DNA of 64,000 nucleotides from an uncultured Clostridia bacterium. Its GTDB lineage: Bacteria; Bacillota; Clostridia; Oscillospirales; Ruminococcaceae. The notes beneath the pieces were generated by a model, which was not told where the DNA came from, made no database searches, and saw only the letters and a list, made by a program, of their open reading frames with translations. The translations under genes were made by a program, and so were the position numbers. The DNA is taken from contig CANQPL010000001.1 of assembly GCA_947625735.1 (NCBI GenBank), positions 95,644-159,643 of the forward strand, in the 5' to 3' direction. Every line of letters starts with the position of its first letter. Position 1 is the stretch's first letter. Of the stretch, positions 53,085-62,932 are shown piece by piece.

Positions 53085-54980
53085 ATGATCGGCGGCAGAA
53101 AAATCGCTGCTCTGTGCATTTCGAGGGTGAATGACGATGCAAGTCATGAAACTATTATCAGTCTGGGCAGCGCTCTTTCAAAAATAAACTGTAGTCTTTT
53201 TGTGTACTGCACAAGCACCGACCTTTACTGGGATTCCCCCGGAGCAAAGGGGGATTCTGCGGTATTTCGTCTGGCAGACCCGGAGGTGCTTGATGCTCTT
53301 ATTATCTTTTCGGAGAGAATAAGGAATGTTCCCAGTGTCAGTGAGCTGGAAAAGCGTGCTGTTCAACGAGGGATACCTGTTATATCTATCGGCAGCAGCG
53401 AGGGGTGTGACTATTGCTGCCATGACGTGGAATTTGACTATGAAGCGGGTTTTGAGAATGTCGTGCGTCATGTGATCGAAGTCCACAAGCCCTGTACCGT
53501 TCATTTCATGGCTGGAATTAAGGATAACGATTTTTCCGAAAAGCGTCTGGCAGTTTTCAGACGCATCATAGGAGAAACGGATATTCCTTTCGGTGATGAG
53601 GATATAAGCTACGGACAGTTCTGGTCACTGCCCGCAATGGAAGCGACCGAAAAGCTGATAAAGGAAAACCGACTGCCCGATGCCATTATCTGCGCCAATG
53701 ATATTATGGCAATAGCGGTGTGCAATGTACTTAAAAATCACGGCATAAAATGTCCCGAGGAGATCATAGTAACGGGCTTTGACGGTGTTCTGGAGATAGA
53801 TTTTTCCGTTCCGAAGATCACCTCCTGCCGATGCTGCTACAGCGATATTGCCGATAAATGCGCAGAGCTTATACAAAATCTGTGGGAAGGTCGGGAAATG
53901 CCCCGCAAAAACTACATTCTTCCAAAGCTGCTCCTCTCAGAGTCCTGCGGCTGCGACTTTTCCGAAAAGGTCAATACCTCCGAATACCTGAGCAGGATAA
54001 ACAATAACTTTTTCCGTTTCCGTGAGGAGGACAGGATCCTTGCCGAGATCACTGCCCGTATGCAGACCTGCCGCACGGTCGAGGAGGCTGCAAAGGTTTT
54101 GCACAGCTATGTTATCTACGATATGTGCTGTATCCTGACTCTTGAATGTATTGATGAATCCATAAATCCGCTGACCTCTCCCGAGAAGGAGAGCTATGGG
54201 GAAACTATGTGCCTGTTTTACAATGCTGACAGACCCGAAGATCCGCCCCGGAAATTTTCTGTAAGGGATATAATTCCCGATCTGGAAACTCAGCTCAGGG
54301 TGGGTTACCCTCTTGTTTTTGCGGCACTGAGCTTTCTTGATGTTCAGCTGGGGTATGTGTGCTTTCACTTCCACGACAACGATATAGCCAACTATACCAA
54401 GGTGCCGCAGACAGTAAATGCTCTTAACAATGCTATCGGCGGTTTCCGCAATATCCGTTGGCAGCAGCATCTGGGCAGACAGCTTGAAGATATGTACAGG
54501 ATAGATTCGCTGACGGGGCTTAATAACCGCAGGGGATTCGCAAGAGAATACAAACGTCTGCTGTCAGGGAAAAAGGAGAATGACAGGTTTACAGTTGTAC
54601 TGTCCGATCTTGACGGACTCAAACAGATAAACGACCGATTCGGTCACGGCGAGGGCGATCGTTCTATCCGCATAGCTGCCGAAGCGCTGCGTAAGGCTTG
54701 CCCCGACAATGCGATATTCGTCCGTTTCGGCGGAGATGAAATGCTTGCTGTCATTCCCGAAGCGGTAAGTGAGGAGAATATCCGCAAAGCTGCTAAGGAG
54801 TTTCTTGACAGCGTGAACAGTTCATCTGATAAGCCGTATAAGGTATCATCAAGCCTCGGAATTTATGTTACGGAAAAGGGCGACAGCCTTGATTTTGAGG
54901 AGCTTTTCAAAAAATCCGATGCTCTTATGTATGCCGACAAAAAACGAAAAAAGGAGGCAGAGTCAAAAAATGACAAGTGA
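53085..54980 (+). CDS. LacI-type sugar-binding domain fused to a GGDEF diguanylate cyclase
   Basis: About 631 residues. N-terminal 290: periplasmic-binding-protein-like domain as in LacI regulators but without a helix-turn-helix (AIICANDIMAIAVCNVLKNH, EEIIVTGFDGVLEIDFSVP). Middle 290-460: GAF-like region. C-terminal: GGDEF domain, DSLTGLNNRRGFAREYKRL and VRFGGDEMLAVIPE. The signature is GGDEM; the inhibitory RxxD site is not conserved. No signal peptide or membrane helix, so it senses a cytosolic ligand. ATG 53085 after AAGGGG; it overlaps the kinase gene by 11 bases. Confidence 0.8.
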   Translation: MIGGRKIAALCISRVNDDASHETIISLGSALSKINCSLFVYCTSTDLYWDSPGAKGDSAVFRLADPEVLDALIIFSERIRNVPSVSELEKRAVQRGIPVISIGSSEGCDYCCHDVEFDYEAGFENVVRHVIEVHKPCTVHFMAGIKDNDFSEKRLAVFRRIIGETDIPFGDEDISYGQFWSLPAMEATEKLIKENRLPDAIICANDIMAIAVCNVLKNHGIKCPEEIIVTGFDGVLEIDFSVPKITSCRCCYSDIADKCAELIQNLWEGREMPRKNYILPKLLLSESCGCDFSEKVNTSEYLSRINNNFFRFREEDRILAEITARMQTCRTVEEAAKVLHSYVIYDMCCILTLECIDESINPLTSPEKESYGETMCLFYNADRPEDPPRKFSVRDIIPDLETQLRVGYPLVFAALSFLDVQLGYVCFHFHDNDIANYTKVPQTVNALNNAIGGFRNIRWQQHLGRQLEDMYRIDSLTGLNNRRGFAREYKRLLSGKKENDRFTVVLSDLDGLKQINDRFGHGEGDRSIRIAAEALRKACPDNAIFVRFGGDEMLAVIPEAVSEENIRKAAKEFLDSVNSSSDKPYKVSSSLGIYVTEKGDSLDFEELFKKSDALMYADKKRKKEAESKNDK

Positions 54981-56589
54981 ATGGGAAAGAAAAATAACAG
55001 AAATTAAGGAAATGATAGATGAGGGCAAAACCTTTCTGGGCATTGAGCTTGGCTCTACAAGAATAAAGGCAGTGCTTATCGGATACGATGATCCCGAGCC
55101 GTGCGCTCAGGGCGCTTACAGCTGGGAAAACAGCTATATAAACGGTTACTGGACATATTCTGTTGAAGATATCCGAAAGGGTATCAGGGGCTGCTATAGT
55201 TCTCTGAAAAAAGATGTGCGGGATAAATACGGCATCACTCTTAAAAAGACAGCCGCAATGGGAATTTCGGGCATGATGCACGGTTTTATCGCTCTTGATG
55301 AAAATGATGAGCTTCTTACACCGTTCAGAACATGGAGAAATACCAACACAGGCAGGGCAGCCCGGGAGCTGACGGAGCTTCTTCATTTTAATATTCCCAT
55401 GCGTTGGAGTATTTCTCATTTATATCAGGCTGTACTTGATAATGAAGAATATCTTTCACGTATAAGGCATATGACTACTCTTGCGGGTTATATCCAGTAT
55501 ATCCTGACAGGGGACAGAGCTGTGGGCGTTGGTGAGGCTTCGGGAATGTTTCCGGTAAAGGGCTGCGGCTATGATGAGGATATGCTGAGCAGTGCGGATG
55601 AGCTTCTGCATTCTCACGGATTTGACCGCAGCCTTGCGGATATACTGCCCGGAGTGCGGACAGCGGGTACGGCGGGTGCAGCGCTGACCCCCGAGGGAGC
55701 GGCTTTTCTCGATGAGGAGGGAGATCTTGAAGCCGGTATTCCTCTGTGTCCTCCCGAGGGAGATGCGGGTACGGGAATGGTAGCCGCAAATGCCGTTCGT
55801 TCGGGTACGGGAAATGTTTCGGCGGGTACTTCTGTATTTGCCATGCCCGTTCTGGAAAAGCCACTTAACGGTGTTTACCCCGAAATAGATGTGGTATCCA
55901 CTCCCGACGGAAAGGTCTGCGCAATGGTACACTGCAACAACTGCTGTTCGGAGCTTGATGAATGGGTGGGAATGTTTGCGGAATACTCCTCTCTTGTGGG
56001 AAAACCTCTTGATATCGGAACGGTGTATACTGCACTTTATATGAAAGCCATGCAAGGCGATCCCGACTGCGGCGGCGTGTACGCCTATAATTTCCTTTCG
56101 GGAGAGCCTGTGGTAAAAGTAGACAAGGGTCACCCAATGTATTTCAGGACGCCTGACAGCAAAATGTCCCTTGCAAATTTTATGCGTTCTCAGATATATT
56201 CCGCATTGGCGTCCTTAAAGCTGGGAATGGATATCCTTAAAGAAAAGGAGAACATTAAGACCGATAAAATAGCAGCTCACGGAGGATTTTTCAAGGTGCA
56301 TAACACCACAGAGCATATACTTGCAGATGCGTTGGATACTCCCGTAACAGTTTCTGAAGCGGCAGGGGAGGGCGGTGCATGGGGTATGGCTCTCCTTGCG
56401 GCTTATATGATGCGTTCAAACGGTATGAGCCTTGCAGACTGGCTTGAAAAAAAGGTTTTCGTTTCGGTGCGTTCGAGAACGGCATACCCTACCGAAGAGG
56501 GCAAAAGGGGATTTGATTCATATCTGGAGCGGTATAAGAGCGGTATCGGCGCTCAGAAAGCGTTGGAGGAGGTAAAATATAATGCTTGA
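54970..56589 (+). CDS. FGGY-family carbohydrate kinase, L-ribulokinase-like
   Basis: About 539 residues. [17 protein letters not shown] (phosphate 1), [39 protein letters not shown] and [19 protein letters not shown] (ATP site). The next gene is an L-ribulose-5-phosphate 4-epimerase, so L-ribulokinase is the best guess; xylulokinase-like activity cannot be excluded. ATG 54970 with AAGGAGG, and overlaps the GGDEF gene. Confidence 0.78.
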   Translation: MTSEWERKITEIKEMIDEGKTFLGIELGSTRIKAVLIGYDDPEPCAQGAYSWENSYINGYWTYSVEDIRKGIRGCYSSLKKDVRDKYGITLKKTAAMGISGMMHGFIALDENDELLTPFRTWRNTNTGRAARELTELLHFNIPMRWSISHLYQAVLDNEEYLSRIRHMTTLAGYIQYILTGDRAVGVGEASGMFPVKGCGYDEDMLSSADELLHSHGFDRSLADILPGVRTAGTAGAALTPEGAAFLDEEGDLEAGIPLCPPEGDAGTGMVAANAVRSGTGNVSAGTSVFAMPVLEKPLNGVYPEIDVVSTPDGKVCAMVHCNNCCSELDEWVGMFAEYSSLVGKPLDIGTVYTALYMKAMQGDPDCGGVYAYNFLSGEPVVKVDKGHPMYFRTPDSKMSLANFMRSQIYSALASLKLGMDILKEKENIKTDKIAAHGGFFKVHNTTEHILADALDTPVTVSEAAGEGGAWGMALLAAYMMRSNGMSLADWLEKKVFVSVRSRTAYPTEEGKRGFDSYLERYKSGIGAQKALEEVKYNA

Positions 56590-57271
56590 AGAACTGAAAG
56601 AAGAGGTCTTAAAGGCAAATCTTTTGCTGCCAAAATACGGACTTGTTACCTTTACATGGGGAAATGTTTCCGCAGTTGACAGGCAAAGCGGAATGATGGT
56701 AATAAAGCCCTCGGGAGTGGAATATGATGAGATGACTGCTGATGATATGGTTGTAGTTGACCTTGAAAGCGGGGAGCGTGCCGAGGGCAGATACAAGCCC
56801 TCCAGCGATACGCCTACTCATCTGGAATTGTACAGAGCCTTTTCAGATGTGGGAGGTATTTGTCACACTCACAGCAGGTGGGCAACCTCATTCGCGCAGG
56901 CGGGAAAGGGTGTGCTGCCTATGGGTACTACCCATGCGGATTATTTTTACGGAGAAATACCCTGTACAAGAGCTATGACCCCCGAGGAAATAGGCGGGGA
57001 GTACGAAAAAGAAACGGGCAGTGTAATAATTGAAGCCTTTAAAGGAATTGATCCTATGACTGTTCCCGCAGTGCTTGTCAAAAGTCACGGTCCGTTTACA
57101 TGGGGAAAAACTGCCTTTGAATCGGTTCATAATGCGGTAGTGCTGGAGGAAGCGGCTTTTATGAATTTCCATGCAATGGCAATAAATCCTCAGATAGGAT
57201 CAATGCAGAGAGAGCTTCTTGACAGACATTATCTCAGAAAGCATGGAGCAAATGCATATTACGGTCAGTGA
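56582..57271 (+). CDS. araD: L-ribulose-5-phosphate 4-epimerase
   Basis: 229 residues of the class II aldolase/epimerase fold. [39 protein letters not shown], and zinc ligands in [12 protein letters not shown] and SHGPFTWG. Starts 8 bases inside the kinase gene. Completes conversion of L-ribulose to D-xylulose 5-phosphate. araA was not found in the window. Confidence 0.92.
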   Translation: MLEELKEEVLKANLLLPKYGLVTFTWGNVSAVDRQSGMMVIKPSGVEYDEMTADDMVVVDLESGERAEGRYKPSSDTPTHLELYRAFSDVGGICHTHSRWATSFAQAGKGVLPMGTTHADYFYGEIPCTRAMTPEEIGGEYEKETGSVIIEAFKGIDPMTVPAVLVKSHGPFTWGKTAFESVHNAVVLEEAAFMNFHAMAINPQIGSMQRELLDRHYLRKHGANAYYGQ

Positions 57272-57334
57272 TGTGTAAAATTTTGGTATAATATTGAAGA
57301 AAATTTTAAATTTAATTAAAATGCATAAAAACAC

Positions 57335-57363
57335 TTGACAAAACCACCTGTTAAGTGTAAAAT
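57335..57363 (+). promoter_or_regulatory. Promoter of pfkA with operator-like repeat
   Basis: TTGACA (57335-57340), 17-base spacer, TAAAAT (57358-57363). CACTTGACA...TGTTAAGTG (57332-57357) is an imperfect inverted repeat across the promoter. Confidence 0.7.
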
Positions 57364-57421
57364 AGTATAAGAAGTTATATTTTCCCAACGGTCGGAAAAA
57401 CAGAAATCGGAGGAAAAAATT

Positions 57422-58387
57422 ATGCAGAAGGCTATTGGTGTATTAACAAGCGGCGGCGATGCGCCCGGAATGAATGCTGCTGTAAGAGCCGTTACCAGAG
57501 CAGCCATAAGAAAGGGCTACAGGGTTATTGGTGTGCAGAGAGGATATAACGGTTTGTTAAACGGCGAATGTGTTGAGCTCAGCTGCCGTGATGTTTCCGA
57601 TATTATCCAGAGAGGCGGCACTATCCTTTACACCGCAAGATGTAAGGAATTTATGTATGAGGAATACATAAAAAAAGCTGCGGAAAAATGTAAGGATCTG
57701 GGTATCGAGGGTATGGTCGTTATCGGAGGAGACGGCTCTTTCAGAGGTGCTGCCGATCTTTCGAGAATAGGAAATATCCGCTGTATCGGTATTCCCGGTA
57801 CTATAGACAATGATATCCAGTGTACAGAATATACCATAGGCTATGATACAGCTATGAATACCGCTCTTGAAATGATCGACAAGATAAGAGATACCTCACA
57901 GTCTCACGACAGATGCTCCGTAGTTGAGGTAATGGGAAGAAATGCAGGCTGGATTGCTCTTAATGTAGCGGTAGCATCGGGTGCAATTGCTTGTATCACT
58001 CCGGAAATGCCGTATGATATAAAGGCAATTGCGGAAAAGATCACCAAGGCTCATGAGGCTCAGAAGGAGCATTTTATAGTTGTAGTTGCAGAGGGAGTAA
58101 ACAATTCCGAGGGCATTACAAGGGAGATCAAGGAGCTTACCGGTATAGAAACAAGACTTACCGTTTTAGGTCATGTTCAGAGAGGCGGTATGCCCACACT
58201 CAGAGACAGAGTTGCCGCAAGCCAGATGGGTTATCATGCAGTCGAGCTTATTGACAGGGGTACTACTAACAGAGTTGTCGGCATGAGGGACAACAAGATA
58301 ATTGACGTGGATATACAAGAGGCTCTTTCGATGAAAAAGCCTTTTGATACCGAGCTTTACAGAGTCTGCAACGAGATCACATTCTGA
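57422..58387 (+). CDS. pfkA: ATP-dependent 6-phosphofructokinase
   Basis: 321 residues. GVLTSGGDAPGMNAAVRAV, VVIGGDGSFRGA (Gly after GGD favours ATP over pyrophosphate), GIPGTIDNDI, EVMGRNAGWIAL and LGHVQRGGMPT. Glycolytic fructose 6-phosphate phosphorylation. ATG 57422 after CGGAGGAAAAAAT. Single gene with its own promoter. Confidence 0.97.
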   Translation: MQKAIGVLTSGGDAPGMNAAVRAVTRAAIRKGYRVIGVQRGYNGLLNGECVELSCRDVSDIIQRGGTILYTARCKEFMYEEYIKKAAEKCKDLGIEGMVVIGGDGSFRGAADLSRIGNIRCIGIPGTIDNDIQCTEYTIGYDTAMNTALEMIDKIRDTSQSHDRCSVVEVMGRNAGWIALNVAVASGAIACITPEMPYDIKAIAEKITKAHEAQKEHFIVVVAEGVNNSEGITREIKELTGIETRLTVLGHVQRGGMPTLRDRVAASQMGYHAVELIDRGTTNRVVGMRDNKIIDVDIQEALSMKKPFDTELYRVCNEITF

Positions 58388-58407
58388 TTTTCAGGTACAT
58401 ATTTCAT

Positions 58408-58534
58408 CGCATTACAGAGTAGACGGCTGTGCGTATCAGTGTCCCGATGACGGGGAGTTGCATCGGGAACGAAATGCAGGAGCATTTTTAAAACGGCTTT
58501 TGCTGCGGTACAGTCGTCGCATCCCGCTGAATGC
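58408..58534 (+). promoter_or_regulatory. Tetrahydrofolate (THF) riboswitch upstream of folT
   Basis: Conserved blocks occur in order: GAGTAGA (58417-58423), GCGTATCAGTG, GGGGAGTTG, ACGAA (58469-58473), CGGTACA and GTCGCATCCCGCT (58514-58526). GCATT/AATGC would close the outer helix. This matches the THF-I aptamer as I remember it, and the gene that follows is a folate transporter. The leader between the aptamer and ATG 58622 ends with AGGAGG, which suggests translational control. Confidence 0.8.
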
Positions 58535-58621
58535 ATTATTTGAAAAAGGGGCTTTTCATTCTCTTTCATATAATGCACAAGGCATAGCCATGCTCTCATG
58601 CATTATTATTTAGGAGGCAGT

Positions 58622-59260
58622 ATGATGAAAAGCTTTTTTCATTTATTTAAATTATCCTACGATGAGGTGTTCGGCAGGAAGGGCACACTTGGGATAGTAA
58701 ATCTGGGAATAACTGCAATGCTTATTGCAGTTTCCATGATAATCGAATCCATGACTATTGAAGTGGCTTTTTTCAAGATCAATTTTGCATTTCTTGCAAT
58801 TGCCGCCATTGGTATGCTCATGGGTCCCACAGTCGGCTTCTTTGCAGGCGGCTTGTGCGATGTGGTCGGATTTCTTGTACATCCCTCACAAGGCTTTCTG
58901 CCTGTGTATGTACTCATCGCTTGCTTACAGGGACTTATCTACGGACTGGTGCTTTACAGAAAATGCGGCTATGATAACAAAACAGAGCGGGAAAAGGGCG
59001 TTATGCTTTTTGTACGGCTTGTTATTGCAAGACTTCTCGATGTGGCGATAATAAATCTTCTTTTAAACACCGGAGCAAATCTTTATTACGGTTTTATTCC
59101 CGCAGCGTCATATTCGGCAGCCGTTTCAGCAAGACTTATAAAAAATCTTCTTGAGCTGGCGGCTGATATTCCGTTGTTAGCGGTCATTATGCCGGTAGTG
59201 CTGATGGTATACAATCGTATAGCTAATAAATATGAAAAAAACAGGATAGAAGGGTTATAA
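58622..59260 (+). CDS. folT: Folate ECF transporter S component
   Basis: 212 residues, six hydrophobic segments. IVNLGITAMLIAVSMII at the start, IGMLMGPTVGFFAGGLCDVVG and PVYVLIACLQGLIYG follow the S-component fold; the loop IVARLLDVAIINLLLNTG is FolT-like. The ECF energising module is not in the window. ATG 58622 follows AGGAGGCAGT. proC begins 2 bases later. Confidence 0.8.
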   Translation: MMKSFFHLFKLSYDEVFGRKGTLGIVNLGITAMLIAVSMIIESMTIEVAFFKINFAFLAIAAIGMLMGPTVGFFAGGLCDVVGFLVHPSQGFLPVYVLIACLQGLIYGLVLYRKCGYDNKTEREKGVMLFVRLVIARLLDVAIINLLLNTGANLYYGFIPAASYSAAVSARLIKNLLELAADIPLLAVIMPVVLMVYNRIANKYEKNRIEGL

Positions 59261-59262
59261 TA

Positions 59263-60060
59263 ATGATAAAGGTCGGATTTATCGGAACGGGAAACATGGG
59301 CGGCGCTATAATTGGCGGTATTCTCGGTGCATTCGGCAGCAGTGCCGAAATTTACGCCTTTGATACGGACAGTGAAAAGCTCTCGGCTCTTGCGGAAAGG
59401 GGAGTGAAGCCTCTTTCCTCTGAGGGGGAGGTCTGCGATATGTGCAAATACGTATTCCTTGCTGTAAAGCCTCAGATATTTGATGTAGTTATGCCCCGTA
59501 TAGCAGATCATGTGACGGAGGATAACGTGATAGTATCCATAGCTGCGGGTATTACCGAGGAATATATCATCTCAATGACCTTTCCTCAGGCAAAGACTGT
59601 CATTGTAATGCCTAATACGCCTTTCCTGTTAGGGGAGGGTGCGACTGCTCTTGCAAAGGGAAAAAACACCTCCGATGAGGAGTTTGAGACAGTAAAGCAG
59701 ATTTTCTGCACAGGCGGCATTTCCGAGGTAATTCCTATGGATAAAATGAAAGAGATCATAGCTATAAACGGCAGTTCTCCCGCATTTATCTATCTTTATA
59801 CCAAGGGCTTTGTGGATTATGCCGAATCCGTAGGAATTGACAGAGATGCAGCTCTCAGACTGTTTGCACAGTCTCTTATCGGTTCTGCTAAAATGCTCAC
59901 AGATTCGGGTAAAACAGTAGATGAGCTTATAAAAATGGTATCCTCTCCCGGAGGCACAACTCTTGCGGGGCTGGACGGTCTTTACGAGGGTAAGCTGACC
60001 GATGTTGCAGCCGACTGCTGCAAACGCTGTACAAAAAGAGCCTATGAGCTTTCAAAGTAA
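59263..60060 (+). CDS. proC: Pyrroline-5-carboxylate reductase
   Basis: Last step of proline synthesis. 265 residues: GFIGTGNMGGAIIGG (NADPH site), AVKPQIFDVV, VIVMPNTPFLLGEGATAL, and the C-terminal VSSPGGTTLAGL signature. Probably transcribed with folT. Confidence 0.96.
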   Translation: MIKVGFIGTGNMGGAIIGGILGAFGSSAEIYAFDTDSEKLSALAERGVKPLSSEGEVCDMCKYVFLAVKPQIFDVVMPRIADHVTEDNVIVSIAAGITEEYIISMTFPQAKTVIVMPNTPFLLGEGATALAKGKNTSDEEFETVKQIFCTGGISEVIPMDKMKEIIAINGSSPAFIYLYTKGFVDYAESVGIDRDAALRLFAQSLIGSAKMLTDSGKTVDELIKMVSSPGGTTLAGLDGLYEGKLTDVAADCCKRCTKRAYELSK

Positions 60061-60134
60061 GCATTTTATTTAACTTGTCCGCATACATTTATATTGTACC
60101 GAAAGGTAAAATATAAAGCAAAGGACGGGTAACA

Positions 60135-60761
60135 ATGACCGTAAAAACCGGAAATAAACATCGTTATCGTATCGCAGATATCCGTAAAGCTCCCGTAAGA
60201 AGAGCAAAAAAGCAGTCCCGCAGAGAGCCGTATTTCACTGCACTTGCTTTTGCTGCGAGTGCAGGCGTGGCTGCGGGCGCATATGGGTATTACAGCATGG
60301 GCGGCGGGGAGATCGGCAGTATGATTTCTGAAATTTCCTCCGGAAGTTTTCTTATCAGCTTTATGGACAGCCTTTTGCTGCTCATGGTGTATATTATTTT
60401 GTTTTTTTTCGGAGGTCTTTCTTCTGTAGGCAAACCCATTGCCTATCTTCTTTGTGTATTCAAGGGAATGGGAGCGGGCTTTTTGTCCGCTTGCCTGTTT
60501 TCTGCTGGGGTTGGGAACATAGACGCCACAGCCGTAGCAGTGATCCTGCCCTTTGAAGCGATGAGCCTTGCGGTTGTTATACTTGCAGCAAGAGAGAATA
60601 TACGTCTTTCCCACATTACTGCAAAGCGTACCTTTGCTCAGGCAGAGGGAAACGGTGCGGATATTTCACTCTATCTGAAAAAATTCGGCGTGATAATTGC
60701 TGCCGCTGCGGCGGTGTCGGCTATTGACGGACTTATGTCCGTTCTTTGTGAGATGTTTTAA
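60135..60761 (+). CDS. SpoIIM-like membrane protein
   Basis: 208 residues: a basic N-terminus (RRAKKQSRRE), then four to five hydrophobic segments in the spacing of stage II sporulation protein M (FFFGGLSSVGKPIAYLLCVFKGMGAGFLSACLF as the middle; only part is quoted in family signatures). Low sequence support, so the call rests mostly on topology and size. Confidence 0.45.
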   Translation: MTVKTGNKHRYRIADIRKAPVRRAKKQSRREPYFTALAFAASAGVAAGAYGYYSMGGGEIGSMISEISSGSFLISFMDSLLLLMVYIILFFFGGLSSVGKPIAYLLCVFKGMGAGFLSACLFSAGVGNIDATAVAVILPFEAMSLAVVILAARENIRLSHITAKRTFAQAEGNGADISLYLKKFGVIIAAAAAVSAIDGLMSVLCEMF

Positions 60762-60783
60762 ATTTAAGGAGTTGTAAAATAAA

Positions 60784-61650
60784 TTGGGATTTTTAGGTTT
60801 AGACGCTGATTATGATAAGGCGGGGGTGGGTATTCCCAAAAATGCTCCCGTAAAAAAGCCTTTTTTTCGTTTCTGGGAAATGTATTTTTCCAGATTCTGG
60901 AAGATGCTCAAGCTAAATATTCTGACCTTTATTTTTTGTCTGCCTGTCGTTACGGTAGGTCCGGCGCTTGCGGGTATGACAAAAGTGCTGCGCTGCTATG
61001 TTCTGGACAAGGACGGCTTTATGTGGCATGATTTTAAAAAGGGATTTATGGGGAATCTGAAACAGTCCATACCTGCGGGGCTTATTGATATATTGGCGGC
61101 AGCCTCTCTTATCTGTGCGTTACAGGTCTATCCCGCAATGGCAAAAGCTGCTGAGGAAAGCGGTACAAGCGGGACTTTTTACTATATACTTTGTATCATT
61201 TCCGTTAGCTTCGGGCTTACTATTCTTATGATGAATTTCTTTGCCTTTCCAATGATTGTTTCTACCGATCTCAGGTTTAAGGATATAATTAAAAATTCTT
61301 TCTATCTTGTATGCCTCGGACTTAAAAAAAATCTCATCACCATGCTGATAATTCTGTTCGCTTCTGCGGTAATCGTTATCGGTACACTTGTTAGTCCTTT
61401 GATTTTGATCCTGATCCCATTCTGGCTTATAAGCTTCCTTGGATTTGTGATTATATTTAACAGTTATCCGCTAATACAGAAGTATGTTATTGATCCGTTT
61501 TACGCTGAGAAGGGGCAGGATAATCCCGAGTATGATTATTTGAAGCCTCTTGATGCAGAGGATGCCGTATTTCTTGATAAGGGAGGAGAAGAAGCCCCCA
61601 CGGAAAGCAAGGCAAAGCAAAAAAAGAAAAAAGGAAAGACAATTTCTTGA
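60784..61650 (+). CDS. YesL-family (DUF624) membrane protein
   Basis: 288 residues with six hydrophobic segments. FWEMYFSRFWKMLKLNILTF, IFCLPVVTVGPALAGMTKVL and MNFFAFPMIVSTDLRFKDI follow the DUF624 pattern, a family of unknown function often beside sugar transport genes. The start is TTG 60784 with AAGGAG 12 bases before it; a later Met is possible. The C-terminus ends in a Lys-rich tail. Confidence 0.72.
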   Translation: MGFLGLDADYDKAGVGIPKNAPVKKPFFRFWEMYFSRFWKMLKLNILTFIFCLPVVTVGPALAGMTKVLRCYVLDKDGFMWHDFKKGFMGNLKQSIPAGLIDILAAASLICALQVYPAMAKAAEESGTSGTFYYILCIISVSFGLTILMMNFFAFPMIVSTDLRFKDIIKNSFYLVCLGLKKNLITMLIILFASAVIVIGTLVSPLILILIPFWLISFLGFVIIFNSYPLIQKYVIDPFYAEKGQDNPEYDYLKPLDAEDAVFLDKGGEEAPTESKAKQKKKKGKTIS

Positions 61651-62230
61651 TAATGATTTTTAAAAATGTTATAGCAAACATTTACAGAAGCAAAATAAGG
61701 AATTTAAAGATCATAGACGGTCAATGTAAGAATTGATTTATGATGCTGAACGGCTTGCTTTTTTAACCATATATGGGGCTTTCTAAAGATGTGAAAGATC
61801 TACCGGAAGAAAAAATTAACATATCCCTGTAAAGTGTTTTTTATTGTTTTTAAATGCACACATCAGATTTAGACGAGATAATCTTCATGGGGATATACTT
61901 ATTTGTTTTTGCTTGATTTAAATATGCTTTATGACCATATTATAAAATTTACTTTTGAAAATCTCTAATATAATACTTTAAATTGAAGGATCAAATTAGC
62001 ATTTAGAAGATTTAGTGAGCGGCTTTTTGTTAGACTTGCTTGTATTGTGGCTGTCTTTTCTTAATTTGATTGATTATGTGGGGAAATATTCTTTATTTTA
62101 ATATAAGGGGAGGGTTCCCCTAATTTCGTATAATCAAAGTTATGCGAAATTAGAAGAATCGGAGAAAAACAAATTGCTTTATACCGTGCAGCATTTTGAG
62201 TACATAACAATTTGTCTATATTTAAAAATA
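61651..62230. other. AT-rich intergenic region with a decayed fragment
   Basis: No intact gene. At 61739-61832 a frameshifted remnant reads DAERLAFLTIYGAF then SKDVKDLPEEKINISL to a TAA. AATTTCG...CGAAATT (near 62129-62158) and AGGGG...CCCCT (near 62106-62121) are small inverted repeats. Confidence 0.35.
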
Positions 62231-62256
62231 TCCTCCGAGGATAACCCGGAGGAAAA
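62231..62256 (-). terminator. Terminator of the 76-residue gene
   Basis: TCCTCCG (62231-62237) and CGGAGGA (62247-62253) pair; on the minus strand TATTTTTAAA follows. A poly-T run is also present on the other side. Confidence 0.65.
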
Positions 62257-62271
62257 AAATATTTTAAAAAA

Positions 62272-62502
62272 TTAAATAGATTTAACATACATATCATGAA
62301 GAACAGAAATAACATCCAGAACATCACTAAAACTAAAACCAAGCTCAGTAAAACAATCATGACCATTAAGAGTAATACAACTAAAAACATCAAATAAAGT
62401 ATTTAAAGTAACAAGATCAGCATAATTCGGACAACGTAAAAAATGTATAACATTTAGATCAAACTTATCAACAAGAATACCAATATTAACAAAACAATAC
62501 AT
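62272..62502 (-). CDS. Hypothetical protein, 76 residues
   Basis: Starts at ATG 62502 with GGAAGGATG upstream and runs to 62272. Contains CPNYADLVTLNTLFDVFSCI and ELGFSFSDVLDVISVLHDMY; no membrane helix, no family recognised. AT-rich codons differ from the core genes. It diverges from the ribbon-helix-helix gene and shares its repeat-bearing promoter region. Confidence 0.45.
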   Translation of the reverse strand: MYCFVNIGILVDKFDLNVIHFLRCPNYADLVTLNTLFDVFSCITLNGHDCFTELGFSFSDVLDVISVLHDMYVKSI

Positions 62503-62573
62503 AATAAAACATCCTTCCGGGCTCTGCCCTGTTATTTTTTCGGGTATTTCCTAACCTCTGTATATATTATAAC

Positions 62574-62689
62574 ACATGATAGCATGACATTAAACAACAT
62601 TTAATAAATTTATTGTTAAAAAAATATGTCATGATAGCATGATAAAAATAAAGACTTGACAAACAAAAAATATCATGATATAATGATAA
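62574..62689. promoter_or_regulatory. Three operator-like repeats and promoter of the ribbon-helix-helix gene
   Basis: Near-identical sites CATGATAGCATGA (62575-62587), TCATGATAGCATGATAA (62629-62645) and TCATGATATAATGATAA (62673-62689). The third covers the -10 of a perfect promoter, TTGACA (62656-62661), 17-base spacer, TATAAT (62679-62684). The pattern suggests autoregulation by the regulator it drives. Confidence 0.6.
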
Positions 62690-62704
62690 AAAAGAGGTGA
62701 TAAA

Positions 62705-62917
62705 ATGGCAATGTCGGAAGCACATAAAAGAGCAGTAAACAAATATAATGCTACTGCATACGAACAAATAAATATTAGAGTATACAAAGGGCAACGGGAG
62801 CAAATAACAGCATATGCAGCAGAACAAGGTAAAAGCCTAAACGGCTACATTAATGACCTGATAGCTAAAGACATGGGCGAAAGGCTGACACGACCGGATC
62901 AGGAGCAAGGGAAGTAA
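62705..62917 (+). CDS. Ribbon-helix-helix (Arc/CopG-like) DNA-binding protein
   Basis: 70 residues. AYEQINIRVYKGQREQITAY and GKSLNGYINDLIAKDM give the beta strand and two helices of the RHH fold. ATG 62705 follows GAGGTGATAAA. Small RHH proteins usually repress their own operon. It is a mobile-element-style gene. Confidence 0.7.
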   Translation: MAMSEAHKRAVNKYNATAYEQINIRVYKGQREQITAYAAEQGKSLNGYINDLIAKDMGERLTRPDQEQGK

Positions 62918-62932
62918 ATCCCTTGCTTCTTT

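Noticed and set aside
62061..62393. A 110-codon minus-strand frame rich in Met, Leu and Val
   Set aside because: Low-complexity out-of-frame reading of the 76-residue gene at 62272-62502, without a ribosome binding site.
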